This document shows positions 19,382 through 28,920 of a stretch of DNA of 64,000 nt, one piece after another. Numbering within the stretch: position 1 is the stretch's first letter; each line of letters begins with the position of its first letter. This DNA is from FEB-22 sp003105195 (lineage in GTDB: Bacteria > Pseudomonadota > Alphaproteobacteria > Rhizobiales > Xanthobacteraceae). The translations under genes and the position numbers were made by a program. The notes below the pieces were generated by a model that worked only from the letters and a program-made list of their open reading frames with translations, ran no database searches and was not told where the DNA came from. The DNA lies in contig JAOSKV010000045.1 of NCBI GenBank assembly GCA_027493405.1, forward strand, positions 62,001 to 126,000, written 5' to 3'.

Positions 19382-19402
19382 CCTGTCCCGAAACGGGACA
19401 GG
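19382..19402. promoter_or_regulatory. Perfect 21-base inverted repeat, operator-like
   Basis: Arms CCTGTCCCG and CGGGACAGG around AAA, in the short space between divergent hrpB and the acyltransferase gene and 17 bases before the latter's ATG. The symmetry suits a dimeric repressor, or it could be an mRNA hairpin close to the ribosome binding site. No regulator is assigned. Confidence 0.5.
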
Positions 19403-19419
19403 CCGCACGAGGACACGCC

Positions 19420-20448
19420 ATGGCCGGCCATCCGCAGCGCATCGACTGGGTCGACTACGCGAAGGGCATCTGCATCATCCTGGTGGTCGCCTGGCACTCG
19501 ACCCTCGGGGTCGAGGCGGCGGCAGGCCGCGAGGGCTTCATGCATGCCCTGGTCCATTATGCGACGCCGTTCCGCATGCCGGACTTCTTCCTGGTCTCGG
19601 GCCTGTTCCTGGCGCGCGCCATCGACCGCGACTGGCGCACCTTCATCGACCGCCGGGTCGTCCACTTCGCCTATTTCTACGTGCTCTGGCTCACCATCCA
19701 GTTCGCCTTCAAGGCGCCGGCCTTCGCGGCCGAGGCCGGCTGGCTGGAGGCGGCGCGGCTCTATGCGCTCGCCTTCGTCGATCCGTTCGGCATGCTCTGG
19801 TTCATCTACCTGCTGCCGGTGTTCGCGGTCACGGTGAAGCTCGTGCGCAACGTCTCGCCGTGGATCGTCTGGCCGGTCGCGGCGGCGCTCGAGATCGCCC
19901 ACGTCCAGACCGACTGGACGCTGCCGCTCGAGTTCGCCCAGCGCTTCGTCTATTTCTACACCGGCTATCTCGCGGCGACCCACATCTTCGGCTTCGCGGG
20001 CGCCGTTCAGGCGCGCCCCGCGCTCTCGCTCGCGGCGCTCGCGGCCTGGGCGCTGATCAACGGCGCGCTGGTCGAGCTCGGCTGGGCGAAGCCGCCCTTC
20101 GTCTCGCTCGCGCTCGGCCTCGCCGGCGCCGGCGCGGTGGTCGCGATCGCGGCGCTGCTGGCGCGCTTCCGGCTCGCGGCGTTCCTGCGCCATCTCGGCG
20201 AGACCTCGCTGCAGATCTACCTCGCCTTCTTCCTGCCGATGGTGGTCACGCGCATCGCGCTCCTGAAGACCGGGGTCGTCACCGACCCCGGCACCGTCGC
20301 GCTGGTCGTCACGGTGGCGTCGCTGATCGGCGCGCTCGTGATCTACTGGATCGCGCGCGACACCCGCCTGCTCGGCTTCCTGTTCACCCGCCCGGCCTGG
20401 GCACGCCTCGAGCGCAAGCCGAAATACGCGCTGCAGCCCGCGGAGTGA
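19420..20448 (+). CDS. Acyltransferase family 3 integral membrane protein
   Basis: A 342-residue multi-pass membrane O-acyltransferase. The N-terminal RIDWVDYAKGICIILVVAWH contains the conserved Asp and His of the family, and FRMPDFFLVSGLFLAR is the next conserved segment. About ten hydrophobic helices follow, ending near residue 330. Members transfer acetyl or succinyl groups to surface polysaccharides or lipids; the substrate here is unknown. The ATG at 19420 has GAGGA seven bases before it. A perfect palindrome overlaps its leader. Confidence 0.88.
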   Translation: MAGHPQRIDWVDYAKGICIILVVAWHSTLGVEAAAGREGFMHALVHYATPFRMPDFFLVSGLFLARAIDRDWRTFIDRRVVHFAYFYVLWLTIQFAFKAPAFAAEAGWLEAARLYALAFVDPFGMLWFIYLLPVFAVTVKLVRNVSPWIVWPVAAALEIAHVQTDWTLPLEFAQRFVYFYTGYLAATHIFGFAGAVQARPALSLAALAAWALINGALVELGWAKPPFVSLALGLAGAGAVVAIAALLARFRLAAFLRHLGETSLQIYLAFFLPMVVTRIALLKTGVVTDPGTVALVVTVASLIGALVIYWIARDTRLLGFLFTRPAWARLERKPKYALQPAE

Positions 20449-20459
20449 GGGGCGCAGGC

Positions 20460-20572
20460 CGTCATCCCGGCCGAGCGCAGCGAGAGCCGGGATCCATCCC
20501 CGGTCTGTCCGCATCGCGACCACAGGGGTCATGGATTCCGGCTCTCGCGCTGCGCGCTCGGCCGGAATGACG
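20460..20572. repeat. Family 1 palindromic intergenic repeat, copy 5
   Basis: CGTCATCCCGGCCGAGCGC on the left and GGCCGGAATGACG on the right, with GGGATCCAT and ATGGATTCCGG inside. It starts 12 bases after the acyltransferase stop and could end its transcript before polA. Confidence 0.85.
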
Positions 20573-20669
20573 CTCCGGGGTCCACAGCCGCTGACAATAT
20601 TGTGCCGTCCTCCTCCTGGCATTGCCCCTCCCCGGGGTGATAATGCGGGCCTCGCGAGAGTGAGGCCCC

Positions 20670-23600
20670 ATGCCCCCGACCAAGACCGCTGCACCGAAGC
20701 CCGCGCCGAAGGCGGAACCCGCCAAGCCGCAGGGTTCCGCCGGCGTGAAGCCGGGCGACCACGTGTTCCTGGTGGACGGGTCGTCCTACATCTTCCGCGC
20801 CTATCACGCGCTGCCCCCGCTCAACCGCAAGTCCGACGGGCTGCAGCTCAACGCGGTCTACGGCTTCTGCAACATGCTGTGGAAGCTGCTGCGCGACATG
20901 AAGCCCGAGGAGCGGCCGACCCATCTCGGCATCGTGTTCGACAAGTCCGAGCGCACCTTCCGCAACGAGCTCTATGCCGAATACAAGGCGCACCGGCCGG
21001 AGGCGCCGGCCGACCTGATCCCGCAATTCGCCTATATCCGCGAGGCGGTGCGCGCCTTCGACCTGCCCTGCCTGGAGCAGCTCGGCTTCGAGGCCGACGA
21101 CCTGATCGCGACCTATGTGCGCGAGGCCTGCGAGGCGGGCGCGACCGGCACCATCGTCTCGTCCGACAAGGACCTGATGCAGCTCGTGAACGACTGCGTC
21201 GTCATGTACGACACCATGAAGGAGCGGCGCATCGGCGTGGCCGAGGTGATCGAGAAGTTCGGCGTGCCGCCCGAGAAGGTGATCGAGGTGCAGGCGCTGA
21301 TCGGCGATTCGACCGACAACGTGCCGGGCGTTCCGGGCATCGGCGTGAAGACCGCGGCGCAGCTGATCGGCGAGTACGGCGACCTCGAGACGCTGCTCGC
21401 GCGCGCCAACGAGATCAAGCAGGAGAAGCGCCGCCAGACCCTGATCGAGAACGCCGAGAAGGCGCGGCTCTCCAGGCGGCTCGTCACCCTCGACGACCGC
21501 GTGAAGCTGGAGGTGCCGATCGGCGAGCTCGCGGTGCACGAGCCCGACCACAAGCGGCTGATCGCCTTCCTGAAGGCGATGGAGTTCACCACGCTGACGC
21601 GCCGCGTCGCCGAGTTCGCGGGGCTCGATCCGGCGAGCATCGAGCCGGACCCGCGCTACGTGGCGGGCGCTCCGCCGCCGGAGGGGCGCGCCGGCGACCC
21701 GCAGCCGGCGGCCGCGGCGCCGGCGCCGGCGCCCCGAGCGGAGGCGAAGCCCGCCGCGAAGGCGGCGCCTGCGGCCGATGGCATGACGCCGCGCGACCTC
21801 GCGGCCAGGCGCGCCGCCGCCGTCAAGGCGATCCCGGTGGACCGGTCGAAATACGAGACCGTGCGCAGCCTCGACCGCCTCGCCGCCTGGATCGCGCGCG
21901 CGCGCGAGATCGGGCGCCTCGCGCTCGACACCGAGACCACGAGCCTCGATCCGATGCAGGCCGCGCTGTGCGGGGTCTCGCTCGCGGTCGCGCCCAACGA
22001 GGCCTGCTACGTGCCGCTCGCGCACCGCCAGGGCGGCGACGGCACCGGCCTGTTCGCGGGCGAGCGCGCGCCCGACCAGATCGGCGAGGCCGAGGCGCTC
22101 GCGGCGCTCGCGCCGCTGCTGGAAGACCCCGGCGTCCTGAAGATCGGCCACAACATCAAGTACGACTGGCAGATCTTCGGGCTGCGCGGCATCGAGATGC
22201 GCGCCTATGACGACAGCATGCTGATGTCCTATGCGCTCGATGCCGGGCGCAGCGACCACGGCATGGACAAGCTTTCGCAGCGCTACCTCGAGCACGCGAC
22301 CATCGAATATTCCGCGGTGACGGGCAGCGGCAAGTCGCAGGTCTGCTTCGACCAGGTCGCGATCGAGAAGGCGACCGAATACGCGGCCGAGGACGCCGAC
22401 GTGACGCTGCGCCTCTGGGAGGTGCTCAAGCCCCGCCTCGTCGCCGAGCACATGGTGACGGTCTACGAGACGCTGGAGCGGCCGCTGGTCGCGGTGCTGG
22501 CGCGCATGGAGCGGCGCGGCATCGCGATCGACCGCCAGGTGCTCTCGCGCCTCTCCGGCGACTTCGCGCAGCGCGCCGCCGGCTTCGAGGCCGAGATCGC
22601 CGCGCTCGCGGGCGAGCCGCTCAACCCGGGCAGCCCGAAGCAGCTCGGCGACCTGCTGTTCGGCAGGATGGGCCTGCCCGGCGGCAAGAAGACCAAGACC
22701 GGGGCGTGGTCGACCTCCGCCTCGGTGCTGGAGGAGCTCGCGGAAGCCGGCCATGCGCTGCCGCAGAAGATCATGGAGTGGCGCCAGGTCACCAAGCTGA
22801 AATCCACCTACACGGACGCGCTGCCGGGCTACGTCCATCCCGGGACGCATCGCGTGCACACCTGCTACTCGCTCGCCGCGACGCCGACCGGCCGGCTCTC
22901 CTCCTCCGAGCCGAACCTGCAGAACATCCCGATCCGCACCGAGGAGGGCCGCAAGATCCGCCGGGCGTTCGTGGCGACCGCGGGCCACCGGCTGGTCTCC
23001 GGCCGACTATTCGCAGATCGAGCTCAGGCTGCTCGCCGAGATCGCCGACATCCCGGCGCTCAAGCAGGCCTTCCGGGACGGCCTCGACATCCACGCGATG
23101 ACGGCCTCGGAGATGTTCGGGGTGCCCGTCAAGGGCATGCCGGCCGAGGTGCGCCGGCGCGCCAAGGCGATCAATTTCGGCATCATCTACGGCATCTCGG
23201 CCTTCGGGCTCGCGAACCAGCTCGGCATCCCGCGCGAGGAGGCCGGCGCCTACATCAAGCAGTATTTCGAGCGCTTCCCGGGCATCCGCGACTACATGGA
23301 GGAGACGAAAGCCTTCGCGCGCAAGCACGGCCATGTGACGACGCTGTTCGGCCGCAAGTGCCACTACCCGGACATCGTCAACTCCAATCCCTCGATCCGC
23401 GCCTTCAACGAGCGCGCCGCCATCAATGCGCGCCTGCAGGGCACCGCCGCCGACATCATCCGCCGCGCCATGATCCGCATGGACGACGCGCTCGCGGCGA
23501 AGAAGCTCGCGGCGCGGATGCTGCTCCAGGTGCACGACGAGCTGGTGTTCGAGGTCCCGGAGAACGAGGTCGGGCGCACCCTGCCGGTGGTCAAGGCCGT

Positions 23601-23691
23601 GATGGAGGACGCCCCGATGCCGGCGGTGTCGCTGAGCGTGCCGCTGCACGTCGACGCGCGCGGGGCGGGGAACTGGGAGGAGGCGCACTGA
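20670..23691 (+). CDS. polA: DNA polymerase I (one frameshift in motif A)
   Basis: Repair and Okazaki-fragment polymerase of about 1,006 residues once corrected. The 5'-3' nuclease domain starts DHVFLVDGSSYIFRAYHAL and includes SSDKDLMQLV and GVPGIGVKTAAQLI. The 3'-5' proofreading domain is intact, with LALDTETTSLDP, GHNIKYDW and YAAEDADVTLRL. The polymerase domain has RRRAKAINFGIIYG (motif B) and VHDELVFEV (motif C). At about 22998, TCCGGCCGACTATTCG should read TCCGCCGACTATTCG; removing one G restores S-A-D-Y-S-Q-I-E-L (motif A). An Ala/Pro-rich linker precedes the proofreading domain. Confidence 0.93.
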
Positions 23692-23698
23692 AGCGGTG

Positions 23699-23721
23699 GC
23701 CGGCTTCGGCTGAAGGCCGGC
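23699..23721. terminator. Hairpin between convergent polA and the small secreted protein gene
   Basis: GCCGGCTT pairs with AAGGCCGGC (one bulged base) just after the polA stop, in a 76-base convergent gap. It probably ends both transcripts. Confidence 0.4.
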
Positions 23722-23767
23722 GGGCGGGATTCGTCTTCGGTGCAGCCGCAACCGAAGCCGCGATGTT

Positions 23768-24001
23768 TCAGAACCGCTTCTCGTCGGCGGCGCGGTCGCG
23801 GATGGCGCGCTCGAGCGTCTTGGTATCGACCTGGCGATTCGTGCTGATGCCGCCGGTGCCGGGGCCCGAACCGATGCCGGAGCACTGAATGCCGCAGGCG
23901 AGGCCGACCGGCTGCTTGCAGTCGCAGGCCGCCAGCGCCGGCGCCGATCCCGCGAGGGTGCACGCGACGATCATGACGACACACGCAATCGCTCGGCTCA
24001 T
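23768..24001 (-). CDS. Small secreted cysteine-containing protein, unknown
   Basis: 77 residues. A signal peptide (SRAIACVVMIVACTLAGS, cleavage after ALA) is followed by a short mature chain with four cysteines (CDC, ACGIQC), a Gly/Ser-rich middle and a charged C-terminus (LERAIRDRAADEKRF). Its ATG overlaps the stop of the upstream 375-residue gene as ATGA, so the two are translationally coupled. No family is recognised. The paired cysteines suggest disulphides or metal binding, which is inference. Confidence 0.65.
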   Translation of the reverse strand: MSRAIACVVMIVACTLAGSAPALAACDCKQPVGLACGIQCSGIGSGPGTGGISTNRQVDTKTLERAIRDRAADEKRF

Positions 24002-25125
24002 GGGGATCCTCCCTTCGGCATCCAGCGAACGCTCTTGAATCCGATGGCGACGGGGCGCGGCAGCACCACCGCGGGAACCGCGACGGTCGAGGAGACTCCC
24101 TGCTGGAAGGAGGCCCCCGACGCGGCGCCCGGCCCGGCAGCCGGCGGTTTCGGCGGCTCCTGCGGCGCGGGCGCGGCCGGCGCGGCGCCCGGCCCCGTCG
24201 CGGCATCGGCGCGCGCGGGCGCGCCGGCCTCGGGCAAGCGGAGCTCGCCGGACATCGCGCGCGCGCCGCGGATGCTGGTCTCGATCGACCGCGTGAGGAA
24301 CACCCGGGTGACGAGCGCGAGCTCGACCGCGAAGCGCGGCACCTCTCGCCCGGTCCGGGTGTCCCGGAGCCTGTCGTGGATCCTCTGCCCGACGATGATG
24401 GAGAGCTGCTGGCGCAGGCCCTCGTCGGAGCAGAAGAAGCTCGTTTCCGGATCCGTGCAGAACTTGATCAGGCGCAGCTCGCCGGGAAGCGCCGGAATCC
24501 CGTAGGTCTCGGCGGCCGAGATCCTGACGTCGATGATCTCGCTCGAATCGGCGCCGGCGCCGAAGCGTCCCTTCCAGAGCTGCTGCAGGCCGGAGACGCC
24601 GGCCTCGGCGCGCCGCGAGCGCGTGATCGTGAAGCCCGGGAAGACGACGAGCGGAAGGCTGGTGCGCGCGGTCGGCGGCTGGAACAGCGAGCCCGCGGCC
24701 GCGTTCTGCGGCCAGGGCTGCGTGGCGCTGGCGGGCTGCGCCGCGGTCTCGGGGAACTGGTAGAGCTCCTTGTAGGCCTTCTCGATCTCGGCCGTGAGAT
24801 CGAGGTGGACGAGCTTGATCGAGCGGCCCGCGAGGGGGTCGCCCGTGATGTCCTGCGCGGCGTCGCTGGTGATCATGGCGAGCAGGTCGCCGACCGCGAT
24901 GTCCTCCACGGGCGGATAGACGGGCTCGAAGCCGAGCCGCTGGATCGCCTCGTTCCATTGATGGCCGACCGAGCGCTCCGGCTCCGCTTCCGAGGCGCCC
25001 CAGCGCAGCACGAGGACCGCGACGCCGGCGCCGACCGCGAGGAGGAGCGCGCGCCCGAGCCAGGGCATGGCGCGCGCGCGCCATCCCGCCGGCGTGTCCG
25101 CATGCGACGATCCGGGATCAGACAC
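23998..25125 (-). CDS. Single-pass membrane protein with a large periplasmic domain, unknown
   Basis: 375 residues, not assigned to a family. Residues 24-42 form one transmembrane segment (LGRALLLAVGAGVAVLVL), so the remainder is probably periplasmic. The domain after it contains DLLAMITSDAAQDITGDPL and KLVHLDLTAEIEKAYKELY, a repeat of short beta-rich segments and a Pro/Ala linker near residues 300-340. It ends FKSVRWMPKGGSP. It overlaps the small secreted Cys protein gene by four bases. Codon use matches the neighbours. The two genes probably act together at the envelope. Confidence 0.7.
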   Translation of the reverse strand: MSDPGSSHADTPAGWRARAMPWLGRALLLAVGAGVAVLVLRWGASEAEPERSVGHQWNEAIQRLGFEPVYPPVEDIAVGDLLAMITSDAAQDITGDPLAGRSIKLVHLDLTAEIEKAYKELYQFPETAAQPASATQPWPQNAAAGSLFQPPTARTSLPLVVFPGFTITRSRRAEAGVSGLQQLWKGRFGAGADSSEIIDVRISAAETYGIPALPGELRLIKFCTDPETSFFCSDEGLRQQLSIIVGQRIHDRLRDTRTGREVPRFAVELALVTRVFLTRSIETSIRGARAMSGELRLPEAGAPARADAATGPGAAPAAPAPQEPPKPPAAGPGAASGASFQQGVSSTVAVPAVVLPRPVAIGFKSVRWMPKGGSP

Positions 25126-25530
25126 GGGTCACCCGCTCACCGCCGCGTGCCCGGTCCGACGCGCCGCGCGGCACCCGGTCCGGGCTTCGCACCTGGTTCA
25201 AGTCATGGCCTCCCCGGTGGAGCCGCCCGCGCAACTGCAGGGAGCATCCGAGCCCACGTGCCGTAGGATGGTTGACCTTCGCGGCGCCGTCAATGCGACG
25301 GCGCGCCAGGGGCGGACGGGGCCGGCGGTCCCGCCGCGCGCCAGCCGGTTCACACCGATCATCAGCGGCACGCCCGCTTCGACGTGACACGCCAACCGCG
25401 CGAAAAACCCATCGTCGGAGGGTTGCGCCCGGCCGGCCGGGCGGGCCGCACAACGCCCGGATCGTCCCCGATCTCCAACCGGATCGAGCGCTTTCAACGG
25501 CTTGGCCGAGCGGCCGCTGCGGCCAAGCGC
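25126..25530. other. 405-base spacer before the antiporter operon end
   Basis: No convincing gene. It holds the upstream region of the 375-residue gene, a hairpin with arms GCGCCGTC and GACGGCGC around five bases (25284-25304) and a terminator-like hairpin at 25500-25528. Frames open here lack family features or ribosome sites. Confidence 0.5.
25500..25528 (-). terminator. Hairpin at the 3' end of the antiporter operon
   Basis: Nine-base arms GCTTGGCCG and CGGCCAAGC with an eleven-base loop, directly after the last gene's stop at 25531. No U-tract is visible. Confidence 0.5.
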
Positions 25531-27205
25531 TCAGAAGTAGGACAGCACCAGGAAGGCCGCGAGCAGGGCGGCGGTCCAGAACACCATGAGGCCGGTCGGC
25601 CAGGCGCGGGCCATGGCGCCGGTGGGGCCGGAGAGGCGGTAGACCGCGCGGGCGAAGTTGCGGGCGTCGCGCATCACGCCGGCGGCATAGACCGTCCAGG
25701 CGCGGTCGGACCAGCGGTCGAGCGCGTGCAGCACGGCGCGGCCGAGGCGGCGCCAGAGCCAGTCGGTGTCGAGCGTGATGGTGAGCGTGCGCGCGAGCAG
25801 GCCCAGCATCAGGAAGAAGGCGAGGCCCGAGAACAGCAGCAGCTGGAGCTGGAACACGACATGGGCGCCCGTATAGGGCACGTAGTCCACGGCGAACGGG
25901 AGGAGCCGGTAGAGCGGGCCCGGCACGGCGCCGAGGCCGAGACAGATCAGCGCCATGAAGATCATGGCGAGGCGCATGTTCCAGGGCGGCTCGGGCGGGC
26001 GCAGCCCCGAATCCTTCTGGAAGAACACGAACCAGGGAAACTTGATGCCGGCATGCAGGAACACGCCGGCGGAGGCGGCGGCGAGCAGGAACCAGACGAG
26101 CGCGAGGTGCTGGTCGCCGGCCGCCTGCGAGATCATCGACTTGGAGACGAAGCCCGAGGTGAGCGGGAAGGAGGAGATCGAGAGCGCGCCGACGATGCCG
26201 CAGACGCAGGTGAGCGGCATGGTGCGGAACAGGCCGCCGAGGTCGGTGCACTTGCGCTTGCCCGTGACGTAGAGCACGGAGCCCGCCGACATCAGCAGCA
26301 GCGCCTTGTAGACGATGTGGGTGAAGGCGTGCGCGGCCGCGCCGTTGAGCGCCATCTCGGTGCCGATGCCGATGCCGGTCACCATGAAGCCGACCTGGTT
26401 GACGATCGAATAGGCGAGGATGCGGCGCATGTCGTTCTCGAGGATCGCGTAGACGATCCCGTAGAACACCATGAACAGGCCGACCCAGATCAGCAGCTCG
26501 GTGCCCGGAAAGCCGCGCAGCAGCACATAGACCGCGGTCTTGGTCGTGAAGGCGGAGAGGAACACCATGCCGCTCCACGAGCTCTCCGGATAGGCGTCGG
26601 GCAGCCAGGCGGAGAGCGGCGGCGCGCCGGCATTGAGCAGGAAGCCGGCGAGGATCAGCGCGCGCGGCAGGCTGTCGAGCGCCATCCTGTCGAACGCGAT
26701 GGAGCCGGTGGCGGCGACCTCGCCCGCGATGCCGGCCATCAGCACGACGCCGCCGAGGAAATGGATCGCGGCATAGCGCAGGCTGGAGCCCTGCGCGCCG
26801 CTCGACCACCACCAGGGTCGAGGCGATCGCCATCAGCTCCCAGAACAGGAACACCGAGACGAGGTCGCCCGCGAAGGTGACGCCGATGGCGCCGCCCGCA
26901 TAGCAGAGCGCGGCGGAGAGCTCGACGGTGCGCTCCTGGTTGAGCGCGAACAGGCCGCCCGCGAAGGCCATGATCGCGAAGACGGTGGCGAACAGGCGCG
27001 AGAGCGCGTCGCCCTTCACGAGCACCAGCGCGTGGCCGAGATAGTCGGCCGTGACGGCGGCGCCGTCCGGCACCTGCCAGACGAGCCACAGGGTCAGCAA
27101 GGGCGCGGCGAGCAGCAGCGCGGCGCGCAAGACGCCGCGCGTCAGCGGCAGGACGAGCCCGGCGACGAGCAGGACCGCGAAGGGCGGGACGGCGTCAATC
27201 GTCAT
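25531..27205 (-). CDS. Third MrpD/NuoN-like antiporter subunit of the Mrp operon (one frameshift)
   Basis: Polytopic proton-conducting membrane protein of about 558 residues, last in the operon. The N-terminal half runs to VFLFWELMAIASTLVV, which holds the conserved TM5 Glu. Near 26805 the frame shifts, and the other half resumes at SSGAQGSSLRYAAIHFLGG. Key residues: the TM8 Lys is present in SAFTTKTAVYVLLR and the TM12 Lys in LTSGFVSKSMI. The position of the usual TM7 Lys is Asn (LLNAGAPPLSAWLPDA), unlike the two sister subunits. The C-terminal extension of about 150 residues (from VPGPLYRLLPF) is longer than in the sisters. Confidence 0.85.
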
Positions 27206-27434
27206 AGTAGGTGTCCGGCCGCTTCAGGAAGACGCCGAGGAGCTTGGCGAACAGCACCAGCGCGACGCAGCTCGCGAAGCCGAACCAGGCCCCGAAGCCG
27301 AACGTGCCGTCGAGCCCGAACTGCGGGTGATGGACGACGAACAGGTCCGCCAGCACGGTGACGGCGAGGATCGCGGCGAACAGGATCCAGAGCTTCCGGA
27401 TCGTCTCGGGGCGTGTCAGCCAGTGGTCGTCCAT
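27195..27434 (-). CDS. Small two-helix membrane protein of the Mrp operon
   Basis: 79 residues starting MDDHWLTRPETIRKLW at 27434. Two hydrophobic segments (ILFAAILAVTVLADLFV and FASCVALVLFAKLLGVFL) flank a Gly/Phe-rich turn. It sits between the second and third antiporter subunits and overlaps the third by 11 bases, so it is almost certainly part of the complex or its assembly. I do not recognise a named family. Confidence 0.75.
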   Translation of the reverse strand: MDDHWLTRPETIRKLWILFAAILAVTVLADLFVVHHPQFGLDGTFGFGAWFGFASCVALVLFAKLLGVFLKRPDTYYDD

Positions 27435-27438
27435 GGCA

Positions 27439-28920
27439 TCACCGGGCGATGAGCATCTGCGCGAGCGCGAAGGGGACCTGCGGGAAGAGGAACAGGGCGA
27501 CGGCGCCGGCCGCGGTGGCGGTGAGCGCCGCGACGATCGGCCAGGGCGCCTCGCCGTGCGCCCGCGCATGGCCCGCCGCGCCCAGGCTGTGCGCCACCGG
27601 CAGCGGGCGGAAGAAGGCGCGGAACACGATCGGGAGGAAGTAGGCGGCGTTGAGCACGGTCGAGACCACGATCACCCCGAGCGCGACCCAGTTCGCGGTC
27701 TGCATGGCGCCCGTGAGCATGAACCACTTGCCGAGGAAGCCGGCGGTGGGCGGCACGCCGATCATGCCGAGGGCGCCGATCGCGAACGCCGTCATCGTGA
27801 AGGGCATGCGCCGGCCGATGCCGTCGAGCTCGCTCACCTCGGTCAGGTGCGCGGCCGTGTAGATCGAGCCGGCCGCGAAGAACAGCGTGATCTTGCACAC
27901 CGCATGGGCCGCGATGTGCATCGCGGCGCCCGCGACCGAGATCGGCGCCAGGATGGCGACGCCGAGGATCACGTAGGAGAGCTGCGAGACCGTCGAGTAG
28001 GCGAGCCGGCGCTTGAGGTTGTCCTGCTTGAGCGCGATCAGGGAGGCGAGGATGATGGTCGCGCCCGCGACCGCGGTGAGCCAGCCGGACTGGCCGGTGG
28101 CCGCGAGCGCGTCGACGCCGAAGATCATGACCGCGACCTTGACGATCGCGAACACGCCGGCCTTGACGACCGCGACCGCGTGCAGCAGCGCGCTCACCGG
28201 CGTCGGCGCCACCATGGCGGCGGGCAGCCAGAAGTGCAGCGGCATCACGGCGGCCTTGCCGATGCCGAACACGTAGAGCGCGAGCAGCGCCGCGAGCGTG
28301 CCGCCGCCGACCTTGCCGCCGAGGATGCCGCCGGGCGAGAAGTCGAGGGTGCCGGTGATCGCGTAGGTCGCGATGATGGCGGGCAGGAACAGCACCATCG
28401 AGGTGCCGAGCAGCATGAGCAGGTAGAGGCGGCCGGCGCGCATCGCGTCGGCGTCGCGCCGGTGGGTCACCAGCGGATAGGTCGAGATGGTGAGCGCCTC
28501 GTAGAACAGGAACAGGGTGAACAGGTTCTGGGCGAAGGCGATGCCCATGGTGCTCGCGAGCGCGATCGCGAAGCAGACGTAATAGGTGGTCTGGCGCGGC
28601 TCCTTGTTGCCGCGCATGTAGCCGATCGAATAGACCGAGTTGACGATCCAGAGCGCGGAGGCGACCAGCGCGAACAGCATGCCGAGCGGCTCGGCCCTGA
28701 GACCGAAGCCGACGCCCGGGACGACGTCGGCGCTCAGCACCTCGGGATGGCCGCCGGCGAGCACGTGCGGCAGGATCGCGAGCACCACCGCGAGCAGCGC
28801 CACGGCGGCGGTCAGCGTCACGGCCTCGCGCAGGTTCGGCCGCTCGCGGAACAGCGGTATCGCCAGCGCGGCCGCGAACGGCACCAGCACCGAGAGCGCG
28901 AGCAGCGTTCCGGGCGTCAT
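27439..28920 (-). CDS. Second MrpD/NuoL-like antiporter subunit
   Basis: 493 residues, about 14 membrane helices. The TM5 Glu is in LFLFYEALTISTYPL, the TM7 Lys in GIGKAAVMPLHFWLPAAM, the TM8 Lys in AVAVVKAGVFAIVK and the TM12 Lys in PTAGFLGKWFML, so the proton path looks complete. The ATG at 28920 overlaps the stop of the preceding subunit (ATGA). Closest in type to MrpD or the antiporter part of MrpA; by-eye reading cannot separate them. Confidence 0.88.
   Translation of the reverse strand: MTPGTLLALSVLVPFAAALAIPLFRERPNLREAVTLTAAVALLAVVLAILPHVLAGGHPEVLSADVVPGVGFGLRAEPLGMLFALVASALWIVNSVYSIGYMRGNKEPRQTTYYVCFAIALASTMGIAFAQNLFTLFLFYEALTISTYPLVTHRRDADAMRAGRLYLLMLLGTSMVLFLPAIIATYAITGTLDFSPGGILGGKVGGGTLAALLALYVFGIGKAAVMPLHFWLPAAMVAPTPVSALLHAVAVVKAGVFAIVKVAVMIFGVDALAATGQSGWLTAVAGATIILASLIALKQDNLKRRLAYSTVSQLSYVILGVAILAPISVAGAAMHIAAHAVCKITLFFAAGSIYTAAHLTEVSELDGIGRRMPFTMTAFAIGALGMIGVPPTAGFLGKWFMLTGAMQTANWVALGVIVVSTVLNAAYFLPIVFRAFFRPLPVAHSLGAAGHARAHGEAPWPIVAALTATAAGAVALFLFPQVPFALAQMLIAR

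Noticed and set aside
25198..25497. 100-codon leftward frame in the spacer before the antiporter operon end
   Set aside because: No ribosome site, no recognisable fold, composition like other chance frames, and it covers hairpins of the spacer.
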